This document shows, one piece after another, positions 1-13,064 of a stretch of 64,000 bases of DNA. How positions within the stretch are numbered: the stretch's first letter is position 1; each line of letters starts with the position of its first letter. The position numbers and the translations under genes are program-made. Under the pieces are notes generated by a model. The model was not told where the DNA came from. It did no database searches and saw only the letters and a list, made by a program, of their open reading frames with translations. Source of the DNA: Lunularia cruciata (taxonomy: Eukaryota > Streptophyta > Marchantiopsida > Lunulariales > Lunulariaceae); contig OX419760.1 of assembly GCA_948567375.1 (NCBI GenBank), positions 15,252,001-15,316,000 on the forward strand, in the 5' to 3' direction.

Positions 1-108
1 GAAGAACGCAGTCTCAACTGCATCTGCAACGGGAGTTTCACACTCCGCTTTCGCTGTCGGAGGGGGATAAGATCCATCGCCCTCCGGCAACTCATTCAGA
101 TCAAACAT
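1..108 (-). CDS. 5' end of an unidentified host gene (partial, runs off left edge)
   Basis: An ATG at 108-106 on the minus strand opens a frame of 36 codons that stays open to the window edge. The protein begins MFDLNELPEG, followed by an acidic, proline-containing stretch. The DLNELP core fits the plant DLNxxP-type (EAR-like) repression motif, but a six-residue match does not identify the family. The local DNA is richer in GC than the repeats elsewhere in the window, and no transposon homology is visible, so this is the best host-gene candidate here. The start was chosen because it is the first ATG in an open frame downstream of a short upstream ORF. An upstream exon ending at an AG/GTGAAAG site near 167 is an alternative. 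Product unknown. Confidence 0.5.
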   Translation of the reverse strand, partial: MFDLNELPEGDGSYPPPTAKAECETPVADAVETAFF

Positions 109-163
109 CGCCAATCCAACTCTCACAGCTCGGGGACTGACTGACAATCTCAGTGGATAACTT

Positions 164-229
164 TCACCTACTAGCGATCCTCCTCGCAAACACCAGCAAC
201 GACAGCTCCTCCACTACTCCGTCCGCCAT
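164..229 (-). other. 21-codon upstream ORF in the leader of the gene at 1-108
   Basis: The minus strand reads ATG at 229-227 and TGA at 166-164, encoding 21 residues (MADGVVEELS then a basic end). It stops 55 bases before the ATG of the partial gene, so it would act as a cis upstream ORF if the transcript starts above it. It could instead be a first coding exon, because an AG/GTGAAAG donor-like site overlaps its end. Confidence 0.35.
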
Positions 230-1095
230 AGCCAAGCAACCATAACCAAGGGCTTTCTTCTCTTTCTCACTTCCACACCATCTTCTCTCACTCTTCAGAA
301 GGACTCAGATAACAGGAAGCACGTTTACCATCTCCACAGCTCTACCTCCTTCAGCTCAACAGGTATGCATTACAGGTGGAGTCTCATCTCCATCTCCTCA
401 TGGTCCAGCCGGCGCACCACCACGAAATTACTGGGCCATGCCGAATAGCACCGCGTCAAACGACAGGTGCAGTACCGTTGATATGCATCGTCATCTTCCC
501 CCTGACCCCGCCTTCATAACGGCGGGCAAGCTGCGTTGCCACGTTAATCCGGCCTGATCGACTATGGAAGTGACTATTTCCTCCAGATCTTCTCTCGCTC
601 CTCGTCTCCTCCCACACAGAGTCCTCGTCAAGAAATACACTACTAGTAGCAGTGCTGTGTGAGTGGGCCTCTCTCTCCCTCACTCCACGATCATAAAACC
701 TTCCTTCCCGTGCAAACTTGTTCATTTTACTCCAGGAGAATCCACATCTCTAGGAATTCCAACCAACTTTGTCCCCTTCCAGTAATCTTATTGGGGTTTA
801 GCCCCATTTATCTCTCCCTTGTACGGCGTGATGGGGTCTTCCCATCCTTCTCTTTTTCTACGCGGTCGTCCTTTTACCAGTAATCTCCACAATCGATACA
901 AGTTGATCGTTTGTTTAGTGGGTGGTAATCTCCAGCTGTACGCTTACCTGATGGATTAATTGATTCCCCTGGCTGGAACAACACGACGGAGAATCTGGTC
1001 CACTTCCATTCACCCTTACTTTTATCGCTGTCGCCCTACAGTACAGGACACCGACGTCTCCTAGTTTTACCATGTCCTGCGAGTCACAGCATGAA

Positions 1096-1127
1096 CTCCT
1101 CCTCCTCCTCCTCCTCCTCCTCCTCCT
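1096..1127. repeat. (CTC)n microsatellite
   Basis: About ten perfect CTC triplets run uninterrupted before grading into CTTCTG. The tract lies roughly 1 kb upstream of the left-edge gene start. Confidence 0.95.
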
Positions 1128-1747
1128 TCTGTCGTGTTGACTACAGCTTTCCTCCCTTTCTTTCTGATTAACGATCCGATTCTCTGATTCGATACCTGTA
1201 GGTGGGGCAAAAACATCGTTTTCTCATTCTTTTGCTTCATGGGCCTTCGTGAAAACTGAAAAAACGGTTCCTTCCCACAGTTTCAACCTTCTCGTATTTT
1301 AAGTTCGTTTACGTAAAGTCTACGTCCAATTTCAACGATGGTCGACCTACCCGCACTAGTAAAAGGCCAGAAAAGTCTTTGTTTCACTAATTGCATCAAC
1401 TTTGATAAGCATCCCTATCCTTATCTGACTAAAGAAATTGACTTACAATCCAAGCAGTTGAAAGCAGTTGAACTATGTGTGGAGTACACTCTTCCCCTTG
1501 ACTAAAATATCTCAACATAAATTATAAATCAATCTTCTGATATTGGTAAAAAAAATCAGTTCCTAAGATCTACATGCAAACGGTTGGGCGAGCTCAAAAA
1601 GAAGCTAAGGCAAGAGTTGCGGTCATTACTTAGTTCCAAGTTTGTAAATTCGTTTGTGTTGCGATTTCCTTTTTTAATCACATGTTTGCTTACGGTGGAA
1701 AGCATAAAGATGCTTAAGCAAGGAGAGTTGTTGGGTTTCCATATAGA

Positions 1748-1770
1748 TATATATATATATATATATATAT
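1748..1770. repeat. (TA)n microsatellite
   Basis: A pure TA dinucleotide run lies in AT-rich DNA and is preceded by a partly decayed ATATAG stretch. Confidence 0.95.
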
Positions 1771-4560
1771 GCAAGCAACTCTCAACACCCTTTTCATCTT
1801 GCACAGAGTGAGGTTGAACGCTCTCAAACTGCACACAACCACACACACAAAAAAAACCTGTTGAGGAAGATGCCCACATGGAGTTGCAGATGCTCAAATG
1901 AGTTGTACTGTATCATGATTACAAAATTTTGCACTAGTTCCACCAAAGAGTTGCAATTAAAATTAAAGTTAAATTCATCCGCGTATTTTCTAAAATAGTC
2001 ATCATAAACAGATTGTATTCCTTAAGACAGTCTGTGTCACTAGATAATGCTTGTCGTGTGACTTAGGATTGGATTTCAAATGCGGGTATGCATTGAAATA
2101 TCCAGTTGAGTAACAGGCGATTATTCGTCTAATCACGAAAAGTAAACGAAAACCTGTCCGACTTCTCTCTATTTTGGCAACCTTTTTGTTACAGCAAACA
2201 TTGACTACCATCATCAGCTGTAGCGACTTTTACCTCTGAGCCTTTAATTATATCAGCGTGTGATTATTACCATATCTTAGGCATAGCTTTCAAGTAAACC
2301 TTGTATAAAGGAAGCAATAAACTAACTTTTTGTTGTAGCTGTTGTGTCTTCTACCTTTTGTGCGTGAAGTGTTTTATTTCTGATAAAAACATTCCACGTT
2401 TTCGTGAGGTGTTAATTCATAGAATGCCTCACAATCTATGCATCCTCTTCAATCCCCTGTTTGGTATATATAGTAAATCTCCGGATTTAGTGGGGAATTA
2501 CTTACATAGACTTTACTATCTGCATGCAGTTGTTCATAAAGAAGATAATATACCTTTTACCTAGGGATTCAGCATGAAGTGATTAGCAACCTACCAAAGA
2601 AAACAATTGAAAGAATTACCTAAAGCCGATAAGCATCAGTTCTTTTACAAAGGGTTGCATGTCCTTGTGAATTACAATCCAACAAATTATTCAGAATGGT
2701 GTCGATATAAAGTACGGTGCGTGAATTACATATTAGCATCCAGAAATATTCACATAAAATGATGTAATTCTCACAAAAAATCTTCTCTAGAGTAGAAATG
2801 TTTTTAAAATAATCTTGGGGTTTCATATATTTACGATTCGTTCCAAAATCTTCTCATTAGTCCGGACTTTGGTTTAAGACTCATTATGTGTTCTTCTGAA
2901 AAATGACATTTTTCTGAAATGTATTTCTTATTCAAATAACGGGGCTACCACGATATATGAAGTCCGATGGCGTATTTACCGTCGATCCACCACAACCAAC
3001 AAATACTTAAGTACATCCAAAAAATAAATTACTATCTGACAGGATATCATAAACTTGATCTTATTTTATTTTAATTCCTTTTCAGGCATGTGCGCCAAAG
3101 TATCTCTGAAACCATATTCATTACAATTAATAAGAGTAAACTACAATAACAATTACGAAATCATCTGCTGTTAAAAGTCATCCTTCTTCACATGCAACCT
3201 ACCGCTGCAGAATCATTTTACTGACTGGATGCGCAGCACTTACAGCATCTTTTTAAAAGCAACTTTTGTAATATGTTATTGGTTGTTGATTATCTAGCTA
3301 GATAAAATCTTTATCTTCGTAGACTTTCGCACGAGCTTGTGGGCGGATAAGACTTTGTGCCCTGTCTCACTCTGAACTATCCAGAGGCTTGACCTCACGA
3401 CGTGAATAGAATCAAACTTTAATATAAACAACATGAGAAAGGGAGTAGGTTTAGTTCCACAAGTAAGACAAAAACCATGTACAAGGCTAATACTCCTCGT
3501 CAGGTTGGAGTACTACGTAAATTTTTTGGGTCTTTACAGTTGTGTTATCAATCCTTTTCAAGACAGAAACTGACCTCCTCCTATCCTCAAATGGCCATTT
3601 ATATGTGCTCGGAGTTCTTTCGGAAATTCAAAATGTTAAAACTGTTTAATCCGCTAAAAAGAAGTATAACCTGAAGTGTTTAGCATCCCAGGTCCTAGTA
3701 CTAGAGATAGTTTGGATCAAGTTAAACGGATAATTCATCGCAGAAACATAGGTCAGTCAAGCAATAGGTTAAAATGTTAAAAGAGGCACTTAGCTACTCA
3801 TCTTTACTCATATATGGAATGAGCCAAAGCGTTATTTACGACCAAAATTTCAAATAAACCTACGGGATGAATATAATACAAGGAGAATTGACTTGAAACA
3901 GATTTTAGCTTTGTGTACATAATATGAACTTCGTAGTGAATAATAATCCAAAGACACAACTATACAAACAAGAAAAGATCCTACATTTAAGGATTAATAT
4001 AGAAAACTCAAACAAGGTTAAAAAGCCCTAAAAAGTTAACGAAAGCTTAAACACGCAGCCCCAAAAGAATGTCAATTAATGCAAACCATATATCTTGGAA
4101 CTATAAGTACGAAATATCGAATTGCGTAAGATTACCTTCCCTGGAAGTTTCGCAGTTGAACCTTTCCACTTTCCAGTTTTAAAGCTATATTGGGATCCGC
4201 ATTGTCCATTCCTCGAGAAAGGCAACATTTCTTTTTAAGATTTTTAGCTTTCCGGATTTCAATATAAAATCACATAGATGGATTTAATGGTACTTCAAAT
4301 TTGGCACTTAGACTTAAATAGACTTAAAGGCATCCCAAGTTGAGAGGAAGACATCTTGTGCTCCAAAGTTTGACTTAAGAGAAAGAGAAAGGCGGAGCCA
4401 ATTAGTAGGAAAAAGAAGGAATGTAAGGCACTAAGAAGTGCACTCGGAAAGAATGAGCGATAACAAGGAAAAATAGCAAAGCACAATGTCACACAACAAC
4501 CTAAGGACTAAGCAATACGAACAAAGAAGCAAAATTATATATGGTTGTACTATGTGATAA

Positions 4561-7500
4561 AAGTGTTATAATTTTTATATGATAGGGGAGGAAGTGACTT
4601 AGACTTGACAGGAATTCTTATTACTATTATTTAAAATAAAATAAAAATTATATAAATTGGTGATGTAGGCACTAAAAAATTTCAATCACTAGTGGGACAA
4701 AGGTATCCGATGATAACTGAAATGTGTAGTGATCCTTATTGTCCCTAGAGGCAATGGTTGCTATTGTTCCCACTTGTATGTTTGCTCATGCAATGATTGT
4801 GCTCATAGAGGGTTTGCTACCACCACATCATGCAAGGTGTGATGCACATCCCTGAAAGTTACAATATCCATTCACACTTGACGGATAGGTGGTCTTGGTA
4901 GATCCAACCATGGTTCAATCTCAACTTGGGCTCGGGTAACTTGTACAATCTGAGATAGACTGCATCATGGACTCTATTGTGCTATTACTACACATCATAA
5001 AAATTATATCCCTTGCATGTCATAAGTGAAGCCACATGCAGATTGGTTTGAAAGCCCTATGGGAGCTAGAGTGTGGGAGATCAAACCTCAACCATAGTGC
5101 TATGGTAAACTCCTCAAAATTAAATTGGAAGTAGTAAATCAAGGTGAAGCATAGAGCTAGTCTCTAGAGCCTTTCACCTTGTAAGAGTGGATCCTAGTCC
5201 CACCAAGTAGAGGTACATTAGTGACGATGCTCGTAAGTTTGTGAGTGTGCATATGCTCATTGAGATCCACCTCAATTCTCATGTAGGGATACAAAATAAT
5301 AAATGCAGGGAGTGAAGTGTGTGCATGGCCAAGTAATAAGTTGCAAGCCAAAAAAAGATATGATTGGAAGGTGTAAATGCCTAAATCCATTATCGTGATA
5401 GGTTCCAACAAAATAGGATGCTCCTCATGTAAGAACCTATTTGCTAAATGAAGGACTACAAGGGTCCATATTCTGATAGATGTTGTTGGTGCTATGGACT
5501 CTTATTGTATGAGGCCCATATCCACCCATGACTATTAGAAGACTATTTGTTGCATACACCACTCATCTAATAGCTATGAGAGCATGCATGACCCTAAAAG
5601 AGTGGAGAAAGTATGGTGGATAGTATTGTCAAACATCCACAAATGTGGCAACAATGCCTCTCTATGCAAGAAAGTCCATACCAACTATGAGACCCTAAGG
5701 AGGTAACACCTAGTAAGAATGGAATAAGCTACTTGGGTATTCCCCAACCAAGGGAGGAGGTGAGCATGTATTGTGGCCTATACTAAGGTATCCAATATGA
5801 ATGAACTAAAAAAATCCTCTTGTTTTGATGGAGATCCCAAAACTCTCGAACCCCATATGTGAAATTGGAATCTAAGTGGGAAATCAAAGGGAGTGAGAAT
5901 TGTGAGTGGGCTCTAGATCTTGCATTTACAAGTTTGCACTCATAAGCCCAAGGCCACTAAGCTAAGTAGGTGAAAGCATACACTACTCCAACTACATCTT
6001 CCAAATGGCACACAATATGAGTGTCATCTAAAATAGATGGGAAAAGACAAGATGAAAAGGCAATAGCCACTTGTTGTAGAGTTGTGTAATGCACTATGGC
6101 AACCAATGCCCTCCAAGGTATCCTCCTACCTTGTATCCTTGGCTGATTTCAACTTTAAGAACTCTCTTGTAGTAGTATGGTGGTTGTATAATAAAGGTGT
6201 TTAGGTACCATAGAAAGTAAAACAAAAGGGATCAAGGAGGAGATTTGATCTCTAGTTGAGCAAAGAACATGAAACAACATTGGACAAGAGTTGGCATTGG
6301 AAACATGAACTTGGACCACCACCCAATCTAGAAAAATGTCCAAGGATGCTTGAATGACTGCAATAACCATCTTGGATCTCCTTGAGGTAGCCCAACAAAC
6401 TAATGGAAAGACAAGAAGAAAGCAAAAGATTTTTGCAATTTTAAGCAAATAGTACAAGAGACCAAATGCAAAAAAACATCCCAATGGCAATAGGGTGTAC
6501 TTGAGTTCTTGAGGTCTCCTTTGCAATAGAAAGGAGATGAGAAGCTCCAAATAGACAAGCTACTCTAGAGGCACATGACCAAAGGCAATGCACTAACAAA
6601 TAGCAAAGAGAAGAGGAAAATATAAATCTAGAGCATCTAAGAAGAAGCAATCTCATTTGTGCTAAAAAATTAGGCATGATTGCACACTTGTCTAGAAATG
6701 TAAATAATGGAGTAGAGCATGGGCAAAGTAGGATCTATCAATTATAACTCCTCATCTAGTTGATAGTCATGGAGAAAAAAGGAAGGTCTTCCTTGGTAGG
6801 TGTTTGTAGGATCTAAAAATTTGATTAAAAAGTCATAGGAGAAAAGCATTGACCAAGAGCCCAAAGTTCATGTGAGCAGCCCAAATGCTTTCACCCTAGA
6901 GAGGATCTAGGCTGCTTACATGAACTCTCCTTTGTGATCCAACACCAAGGAGCAAGGAAGATGACAAGGCATTAGAGGTAGAGTGTAGGACTATGGAGAC
7001 TCTACAATCTGCATGGTTTGTGGCATGTGCCCTAATGGTGTACTCCTTGTACAATGCTAGCCAATCTCCTCTCAAGAACATATGAATCCTATAAGTAATC
7101 ACTTGATGTCTTGATGCACCTCCATGTGCTAAGAGTAATGTCCATTGGAAATACGGCCAATAATGTCCAAGTAGAGACTTCTCTCCTATGGTCATTAGCC
7201 AAAATAGCACATATGGAGAGGAAGAGTGTGGATCCAATGAGAGAACATAAAGGCATATGGATCTTGGGATACATCCATGGTCACAACAAACTTGGTAAGA
7301 ATGTCTTGATAGGGTCTAAAGAGTGTAACCAAGAATATGAGCTGGGACAAACATGTAGAGATACCACTTGAGTATGGATGGGATCTAGGAAAGGTAGCAA
7401 TAGATATGGCCTACATCCACATGCACATACAATAGAGATCTCTCTCTATGTTAGGCAAGCCAATCCCTAACCATGGACAAGACTATGTAGGATGTTGACA

Positions 7501-9513
7501 AGGCAGGTTGTAAGGATGTGCTAGGGGCCCAAGTAGAGGAGAATGATCTTATAGAGATGGTGGGATGGTAGGATTGGGAGGAAGCTCCAAGGTGGAGGGA
7601 GGGAGTGGAGTGGCTATGATATGAGGATGAGGGATAGGGGGCACAAGTGGTGGGGGCCATCCACCATAAGGAGTCTCCCTTTGCAAGGAACAATACATGG
7701 TATGGAGCTTGATGGAAATCTATCTAGATAAGCCTCAACAACTATGGATGTATGTTGAAAAAAGCAATGTAAGGGTCTACTCTTTGCTTGCCCATATGGG
7801 GTTGAAAAATGGGAAGTAATACTTAAGGTATTCCTTTTATGGCCTTGTCCCAAAGAACAAAAGAAAGGCATTGGGAGATAGGTTACTAAAAGATAATAAA
7901 CATCCAAGAGTACAAAGAAAATACCTTGACAAAAATATGAGACATAGTAGCCAAATCCTATGTGTCCAAACACAAAAGAGAAAAATGAGAAAGGATGGAA
8001 ACATAAAACAAGAAGTAGATAAGGGAAGTGAGAAGGGCCTAGCTACAACCATTGAAGATGCCTCTCTACCTCCAATGTAAAATCTACTATAGGTCCAATT
8101 GCCACTTTGTGCTAGTAGTGCCCAACTCCCAATCTCTACTACTTGGCAATGTTGTCCACAAACATGGGTTCTCTTTGACAATGTGCTCCTAAAGCTACTC
8201 CAAGTTACCCTATTGTCTCATAGATGATATCCATGTAGGTATGTCTTTTGATGGATGCTTGAATCTGCCTAAAAAGTTCTCTTACTTGTTAGTAGTGACA
8301 CTATAATATCATCATAGAGGTTTGTTGTCCATTGATGAAGTATGCACAAGTAGGGCCCACTATTGGCTCCTAAAGCTGCTCCTAAAAAATCCCTTGATGA
8401 AGGCTATATGGGTATGTCACATAATAGGCTCCTAAAATTACTCCAAATGAATCCTTGATGTTGCTCTTGATTCCCTAATTCTGACTAAAATCCCTAATTC
8501 TACCTACAAGATGAGGGATTATGTCAATTTTGGATTATATAGCTAAATATATAGCACTTTTTGTAGGTCATTCTGCTAATAATGCACTAAGTCTTCCAGT
8601 TCTATGGATACATTGTACTCTTTTAAAGGAATTGAGATATTTCTACAACCAACACCAAAGGAATATATGTAATTTGAGACCCTTGTTAGTAGCCAATAGG
8701 ATCTATGCCCTTGAGTGCCAAGTTGATTGACCTTTTGTAGTCATACCATACCTCAAAGTTAAAATTATTGCTGGTGAAGATAGAGTTTGTTTACCACCTC
8801 CAAAGGCTTTAAAATCTTTTGTAAGCTTGATCAATGTCTAATCTCTGATCTCAAGCAAGTACTTTCCTAAAGTTTCTAATCATCAAAAGTTAGGGCACCA
8901 ATCTACTTGCAATTTTGAAGATCTCAATAGTTAATGTACTTGTTCGTATTTTTGGCATTTGAGTGGAATACTAATTACGTGCTTGCTTAAACTTAATCAC
9001 TTTGCTCAATCATCATCACTCACACACTAAACTTGTAATTGTGGGTTTTTTTCCTCTTACAGTACTATACTTCTTGCATGAGCAAACCATGTAGGGTCAT
9101 CATTATTGATGACCTTCAAATCAAAACTATGATTTGAATTACATCAAAATAGCATAATGTAAATAATATACTTGGAGACTTTTGAACCCAAACCCACTAA
9201 ATGCCAATTTTTCTCCCTAAATTACCCTCCTTCCCTCCATATTAATGGTGTCAATTTTTTCTAGGTTGGAAAGCCCCTTAAATTGTAGCAAAACAAAAGG
9301 TTGTTACATGGCTATGAAAGCCCAACAATGTTGTAAGACTTCCTTTCTAGCATATGAGGTGAACATAGTAGGCAAATAACAATAGCTCTTCTTCTTTGCA
9401 AGGATCTTAGTGGCACCTCTCAAAACATGATAATCAATATGATGGTATACCCAAAAAAATCTCCAATGCCAAGGATAAAAAGACATCAAAGGGTATGTGT
9501 ATCATATATTAGT
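4561..9513. other. Unclassified AT-rich, probably repeat-derived region
   Basis: I recognise no domain on either strand. Several minus-strand frames (5157-5411, 6155-6677, 6896-7237, 7614-8181) stay open, but their translations are hydrophobic and low in complexity and look like frame shadows. Between about 8200 and 8480 a loose motif resembling 'ctcctaaagctactcca' recurs with 'gatga...atgggtatgtc', suggesting a decayed tandem array. The frame 8521-8730 (plus) could be an exon-like fragment but matches nothing I know. No terminal repeats or target-site duplications were found to delimit an element. Confidence 0.35.
6865..6926. repeat. Inverted repeat (17-bp arms, 28-bp loop)
   Basis: The arms are 6865-6881 (agttcatgtgagcagcc) and 6910-6926 (ggctgcttacatgaact). 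They are reverse complements with one mismatch and could form a hairpin. No surrounding gene explains it. Confidence 0.7.
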
Positions 9514-10101
9514 TGTAATACTTTGAGGACAAGAGAACTCTCCAAGAGAGAAAATGCAAGTTTCACACTCAATACTATGATGCCCTAGAGGAGCACCTTC
9601 TTTTTATTATATAGCAAAGAGGATCTCCTCAAAGGAAGCTCCACCCTTGGATCAAATATATGGATTGGTGACTTGTTAGCAAGCTCCATCCTTAGATTAG
9701 TTGTTTGAATGGGTGACATGTCAATCCTTGTCCTATCTAGTTGGTCAAATGGGTTTGACCAAAGGGAATATTTAAGGAATATTCCTATAGGGAGCTCAAA
9801 ATCACAAGGTGAGGTACCATTGGAAAGCTCTAGACAAGACAAATCATAGGGAGGAGAAGCAGAAAGGCTTCTCCCACTTGAGGGATAAGAATCTCTCCTT
9901 TTTTGCTGCCTAATTCCTTCATTTATGCCTTTGAAATTGGCTCTAAAGTTTTTGGGCTATTTTTAGCTTATTCTCTATTAATAGAAGTACTCTTTTGGTG
10001 ACAACTCTATCTGATCTTCTAGCCCATTGTACATTACATCCTTCTAGATGTTACTAAGCCAATTTCATCTCCAGATAATATGTCTAGCTACTTGTATTAT
10101 A
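9514..10101 (-). mobile_element. Solo LTR, L family (reverse orientation)
   Basis: This 588-bp block begins TGTAATACT and ends TATTATA, close to the family termini TGTAAT...ATTACA. It is collinear with the solo LTR at 41391-41973 and reverse-complementary to the 5' LTR at 37731-38244. Flanking pentamers TTAGT (9509-9513) and ATAGT (10102-10106) match at four of five bases, as expected for an old 5-bp target duplication. No internal retrotransposon sequence adjoins it, so it is a product of LTR-LTR recombination. Confidence 0.85.
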
Positions 10102-10269
10102 ATAGTCCTTACCCTTAGTGGCTATAGTTGATGTTGCTCCAACCTAAATGGCTACTTGTTTCCAGGAATCTACACTTAGGGAGTTGATGATCATTACAAT
10201 AAATTAATTTATGTCATCTATTCATGAAAGTTATCATATTTTCTTTGAATTACCAAGAAGATGGTAAAT
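10102..10269. other. Short unclassified spacer between L-family LTRs
   Basis: AT-rich sequence with no gene or repeat signature that I can see. Confidence 0.4.
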
Positions 10270-11538
10270 TGTAATACAATTAGCTACATATATTATCTAG
10301 AGGTGGAAATTGGCTTGGTAATCTCTTGAAGGATATTATATATTATTTTCTAAGTATATTAGATAGAGGTGTCACCAAAAAAGTACTTCCATTAATAGGG
10401 TAGAGGCCAAAAATGCCTTCAAAGTTTTAGAGCCAATTTTGGAGGCCTAAATAAATGAGGCCTCAAAAGTGATAGATCACCTCTTCTAAAGGAAAAGGTA
10501 ATGCCTTCTTCCCTCTATTTGTCTTGTCAAGAGCTTTCCAATGGTGCCTCATTCATTCTATTTTGAGCTTCCTATAGGAAGATTCCCTTAGGTCAAACTT
10601 GTTTGACCAACCAAATAGGACAAGAATCTATATGTCACCAATCCGTAAAACTAATCTAAAGGTGGAGTGTAATACTCCGAGGACAAGAGAAGAGAGAAAA
10701 CACAGATTGCACCCTCAAACATTTGATGCCCCAAAGGAGCACCTTCTCTTTATTATACAGACAAAGAGGATCTACTCCAAGGAAGCTCCACCATAGGATT
10801 AGGGACACAGATAGGTGATATGTCAGCAAGCTCCACCCTTGGATTACTTACTTGGATGGGTGATATGTCTGGTCTAGGTCCTATCTGGTTGGTCAAACAA
10901 GCTTTGACTGGAGGGAATCTTTTAGGGAATCTTCCTGTAAGAATCTCATAATCACATGATTAAGGTACCATTGGAAAGCTCTTGATGAGACAAAGCAGGA
11001 GGAGGGAAGGCTGGCCTTTCATTTGGTGAGGGGGGGGGGGGGAATCAGCACATTTTTTAGGCCTAATTCATCCGTTTAGGCCTCTGAAATTGCCTTCAAA
11101 GATTTTAGGCATATTTCGGTTCTTACTCTATTAGTAGATGTCCCCTTTTGGTGATACCTTTTTTTGATCTATTTAGTCCATCATGTAACATCCTTCTAGA
11201 TGTTACCAAACCAATTCTCACCTTTAAATCATATGTCTCGCTATTGGTTCTAAGGTTCTCAAGTCTATTTCGGTTTCTGCCCTATTTATAGAAGTACTCT
11301 TTTGGTGATACTTCTATCTTATCTATTTTTACCATCATGTATAACATCATTCTAGATGTTACCAAACAAAATTTCATATCTAGATCATATGGCTAGCTCT
11401 TGGTATTACATGGAGCTCCCTTTGAATGGATTCTCTTTGCTATATAATAAAGACAACATGTCCTTTTGGAGCATTGGAGTATTGAGAGATGAAGCCTTGT
11501 GTTTCTCTCTGAGTTTCTACTACCCTCAGAACATTACA
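10270..11538 (+). mobile_element. 5' LTR of an L-family Ty3/gypsy element, split by another LTR
   Basis: The left part, 10270-10667, aligns with the start of the LTR at 37731-38244, and the right part, 11411-11538, aligns with its end, including a TATATAATA box. Between them sits a reverse-oriented LTR of the same family. The LTR ends ...ATTACA at 11538 and is followed after one base by a primer-binding site, so it is a 5' LTR of a plus-strand element. Confidence 0.8.
10668..11410 (-). mobile_element. Solo LTR, L family, inserted in another L-family LTR
   Basis: It runs from TGTAATACTCC to GGTATTACA, reverse to its host LTR. A perfect 5-bp target duplication TGGAG flanks it (10663-10667 and 11411-11415). 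At 743 bp it is longer than the other family members because a segment of about 165 bp is tandemly duplicated: the text around 11100-11250 recurs at 11250-11405. Confidence 0.9.
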
Positions 11539-11539
11539 A

Positions 11540-11551
11540 TGGTATCAAAGC
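11540..11551 (+). other. Primer-binding site, tRNA-iMet type
   Basis: TGGTATCAAAGC lies one base after the LTR end. It differs by one base from TGGTATCAGAGC, the complement of the plant initiator tRNA-Met 3' end. Confidence 0.8.
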
Positions 11552-12813
11552 AAGTGTTTTAATTCAAGAGAATGGATCACCCCTCTTGGAGGAACATGAG
11601 CTACTAACGTTGAGTAATTTTGATGAGAGAAAATATAGCTTGATTGATAGATTGGGGGTGTGTTAGAGAGAGGATGGGTTGGATGCTTCTTGAGTATAGT
11701 TTTTGCACCTCACTTTTTGTTCTTGAATCTGTTTTACATCAAGATTATGCACATCTAGTATGAGCAAGTAAGAGTATATCTTGTTTACCATCTTGGAGTA
11801 GAGTTCATGGACATAGTAATGAATTTGCTAAACCTAATGATTCTACTTGTGGTGATATATGATGGAGAGTGTGATTTGAGAATCTACATTTTGTCATGAT
11901 GCAATGGATCTAAATATACCAAATCCTCTTCCTTTCAACATTCAAGTAGAAATCTATTATATAATTAGACCAAAAGTGATGTTTAGGGATTTTATTGTCC
12001 ATAATTTTACTGAGGAATATTATCAATGAATGATAGTCTTTGAGATCCCAATGGTAATCCCAATAATCCATATCCCCTCTTGAATGATCATATTAATCCT
12101 CTATTCAAGTAAGAAGTAGCAATTTGGTGTTTACCATGTGTACAAATCATGGAGCCATAATTGTAGGATTGATGCAAAAAATGCAAGGAATGCAAGGGAT
12201 GTTGAATAATTTTGGAGAGATTAAGATTACAATTGAGGTATTGTAAAATCAAGTATGTATCTTCAAAAACAATCATGCAATGCAAGAAGTGAAATCATCC
12301 CAAAACCCAATAATAGTGGCCAAAGTATCTAAAAAGTCTCATGCTAATGACACCAACCCCGGTCAAAAATGAAGTCACATTGCTTCTATGGATGACAAAG
12401 ACGTGCAACATCTACCTTTACAAAGGATAATTTTCCGTGGGAGTAGTGAAAAACTGGATTTTAACAAATCAATAATTTAGATTATTCACAATTTAGATCA
12501 CCAATCATTCCATAGGCATATTTGCATGTGGGTGTTGACCAATAAAGCCTTCACATGGTATAATGCTTGGGAATAATCAATGTTGGTAGAAGGAAGAAAG
12601 ATCACTTGGATGACAATGTAAGAAACATTGTTGAAAAATTTCCAATCCGTGGATTCTATGCAAATAGCTCAAACATGACTATGGAAGTTGAAGCAAAAGA
12701 ACAATATACAAGAGTACATGGAGACATTTCTCAATCTACAAGTAATGATAACCAATATGAGTCTAGCAAAAGCTCTAACAATTTCAAGTGGGGTTAAATG
12801 TGTTGTGCTGTGC
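11552..12813 (+). pseudogene. Degenerate gag leader and capsid of the L-family element
   Basis: The leader is followed from about 12430 by broken frames with gag capsid features: a segment containing AFTWYNAWE, then LKQKNNIQEYMETFLNLQV from 12684. These are the usual W-rich and 'LKQ..VQEY...F..L' signatures of plant Ty3/gypsy capsids. Stops and frameshifts are frequent. Sequence homology ends abruptly at 12813, where CC copy A begins, and no pol of this element follows, so it is a truncated 5' remnant. It once packaged element RNA in the cytoplasm. Confidence 0.65.
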
Positions 12814-13064
12814 TACCCACATTTTGTTTTTTTTCTTATTTTTGAAGAAGAAGCATATAGACAAAGTTGTATTGTACTTAGATGGCATCAAAAGGCAAAG
12901 AATGGTGTCTTTGGGTTGTAACCTAAGGTAAAGCGACTTTGTGTCAAAAGACAAAGTATTCGGATTGGTCTTGTTAGCATTCAACCCAAAGTAAGGGACT
13001 TCATCTTAGGGATGCTCAACCCAAGGCAAGGACAATGTAACAAATTTCCTTTGGGGTTGGACAT

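Larger units (their letters stand above)
230..4560. other. Non-coding flank and presumed promoter region of the left-edge gene
   Basis: No convincing coding region is visible. The first kilobase is pyrimidine-rich on the plus strand and GC-richer. From about 1.5 kb the DNA becomes AT-rich and unstructured. Open frames such as minus 456-725 and plus 1584-1811 have low-complexity translations and no recognisable motif. The stretch holds a (CTC)n and a (TA)n microsatellite but no LTR, terminal repeat or transposon protein that I can see. Part of it is probably 5' leader and promoter of the gene at 1-108. Confidence 0.4.

Noticed and set aside
456-725. 89-codon minus-strand frame near the left-edge gene
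   Set aside because: Its composition is Arg/Ser/Glu-rich without any motif, and it sits upstream of a better gene start. Most likely chance in GC-richer DNA.
6155-6677. Hydrophobic minus-strand frames that might be a membrane protein
   Set aside because: Low-complexity leucine/serine-rich translation with overlapping alternative frames and no start context. It reads as noise in AT-rich DNA.
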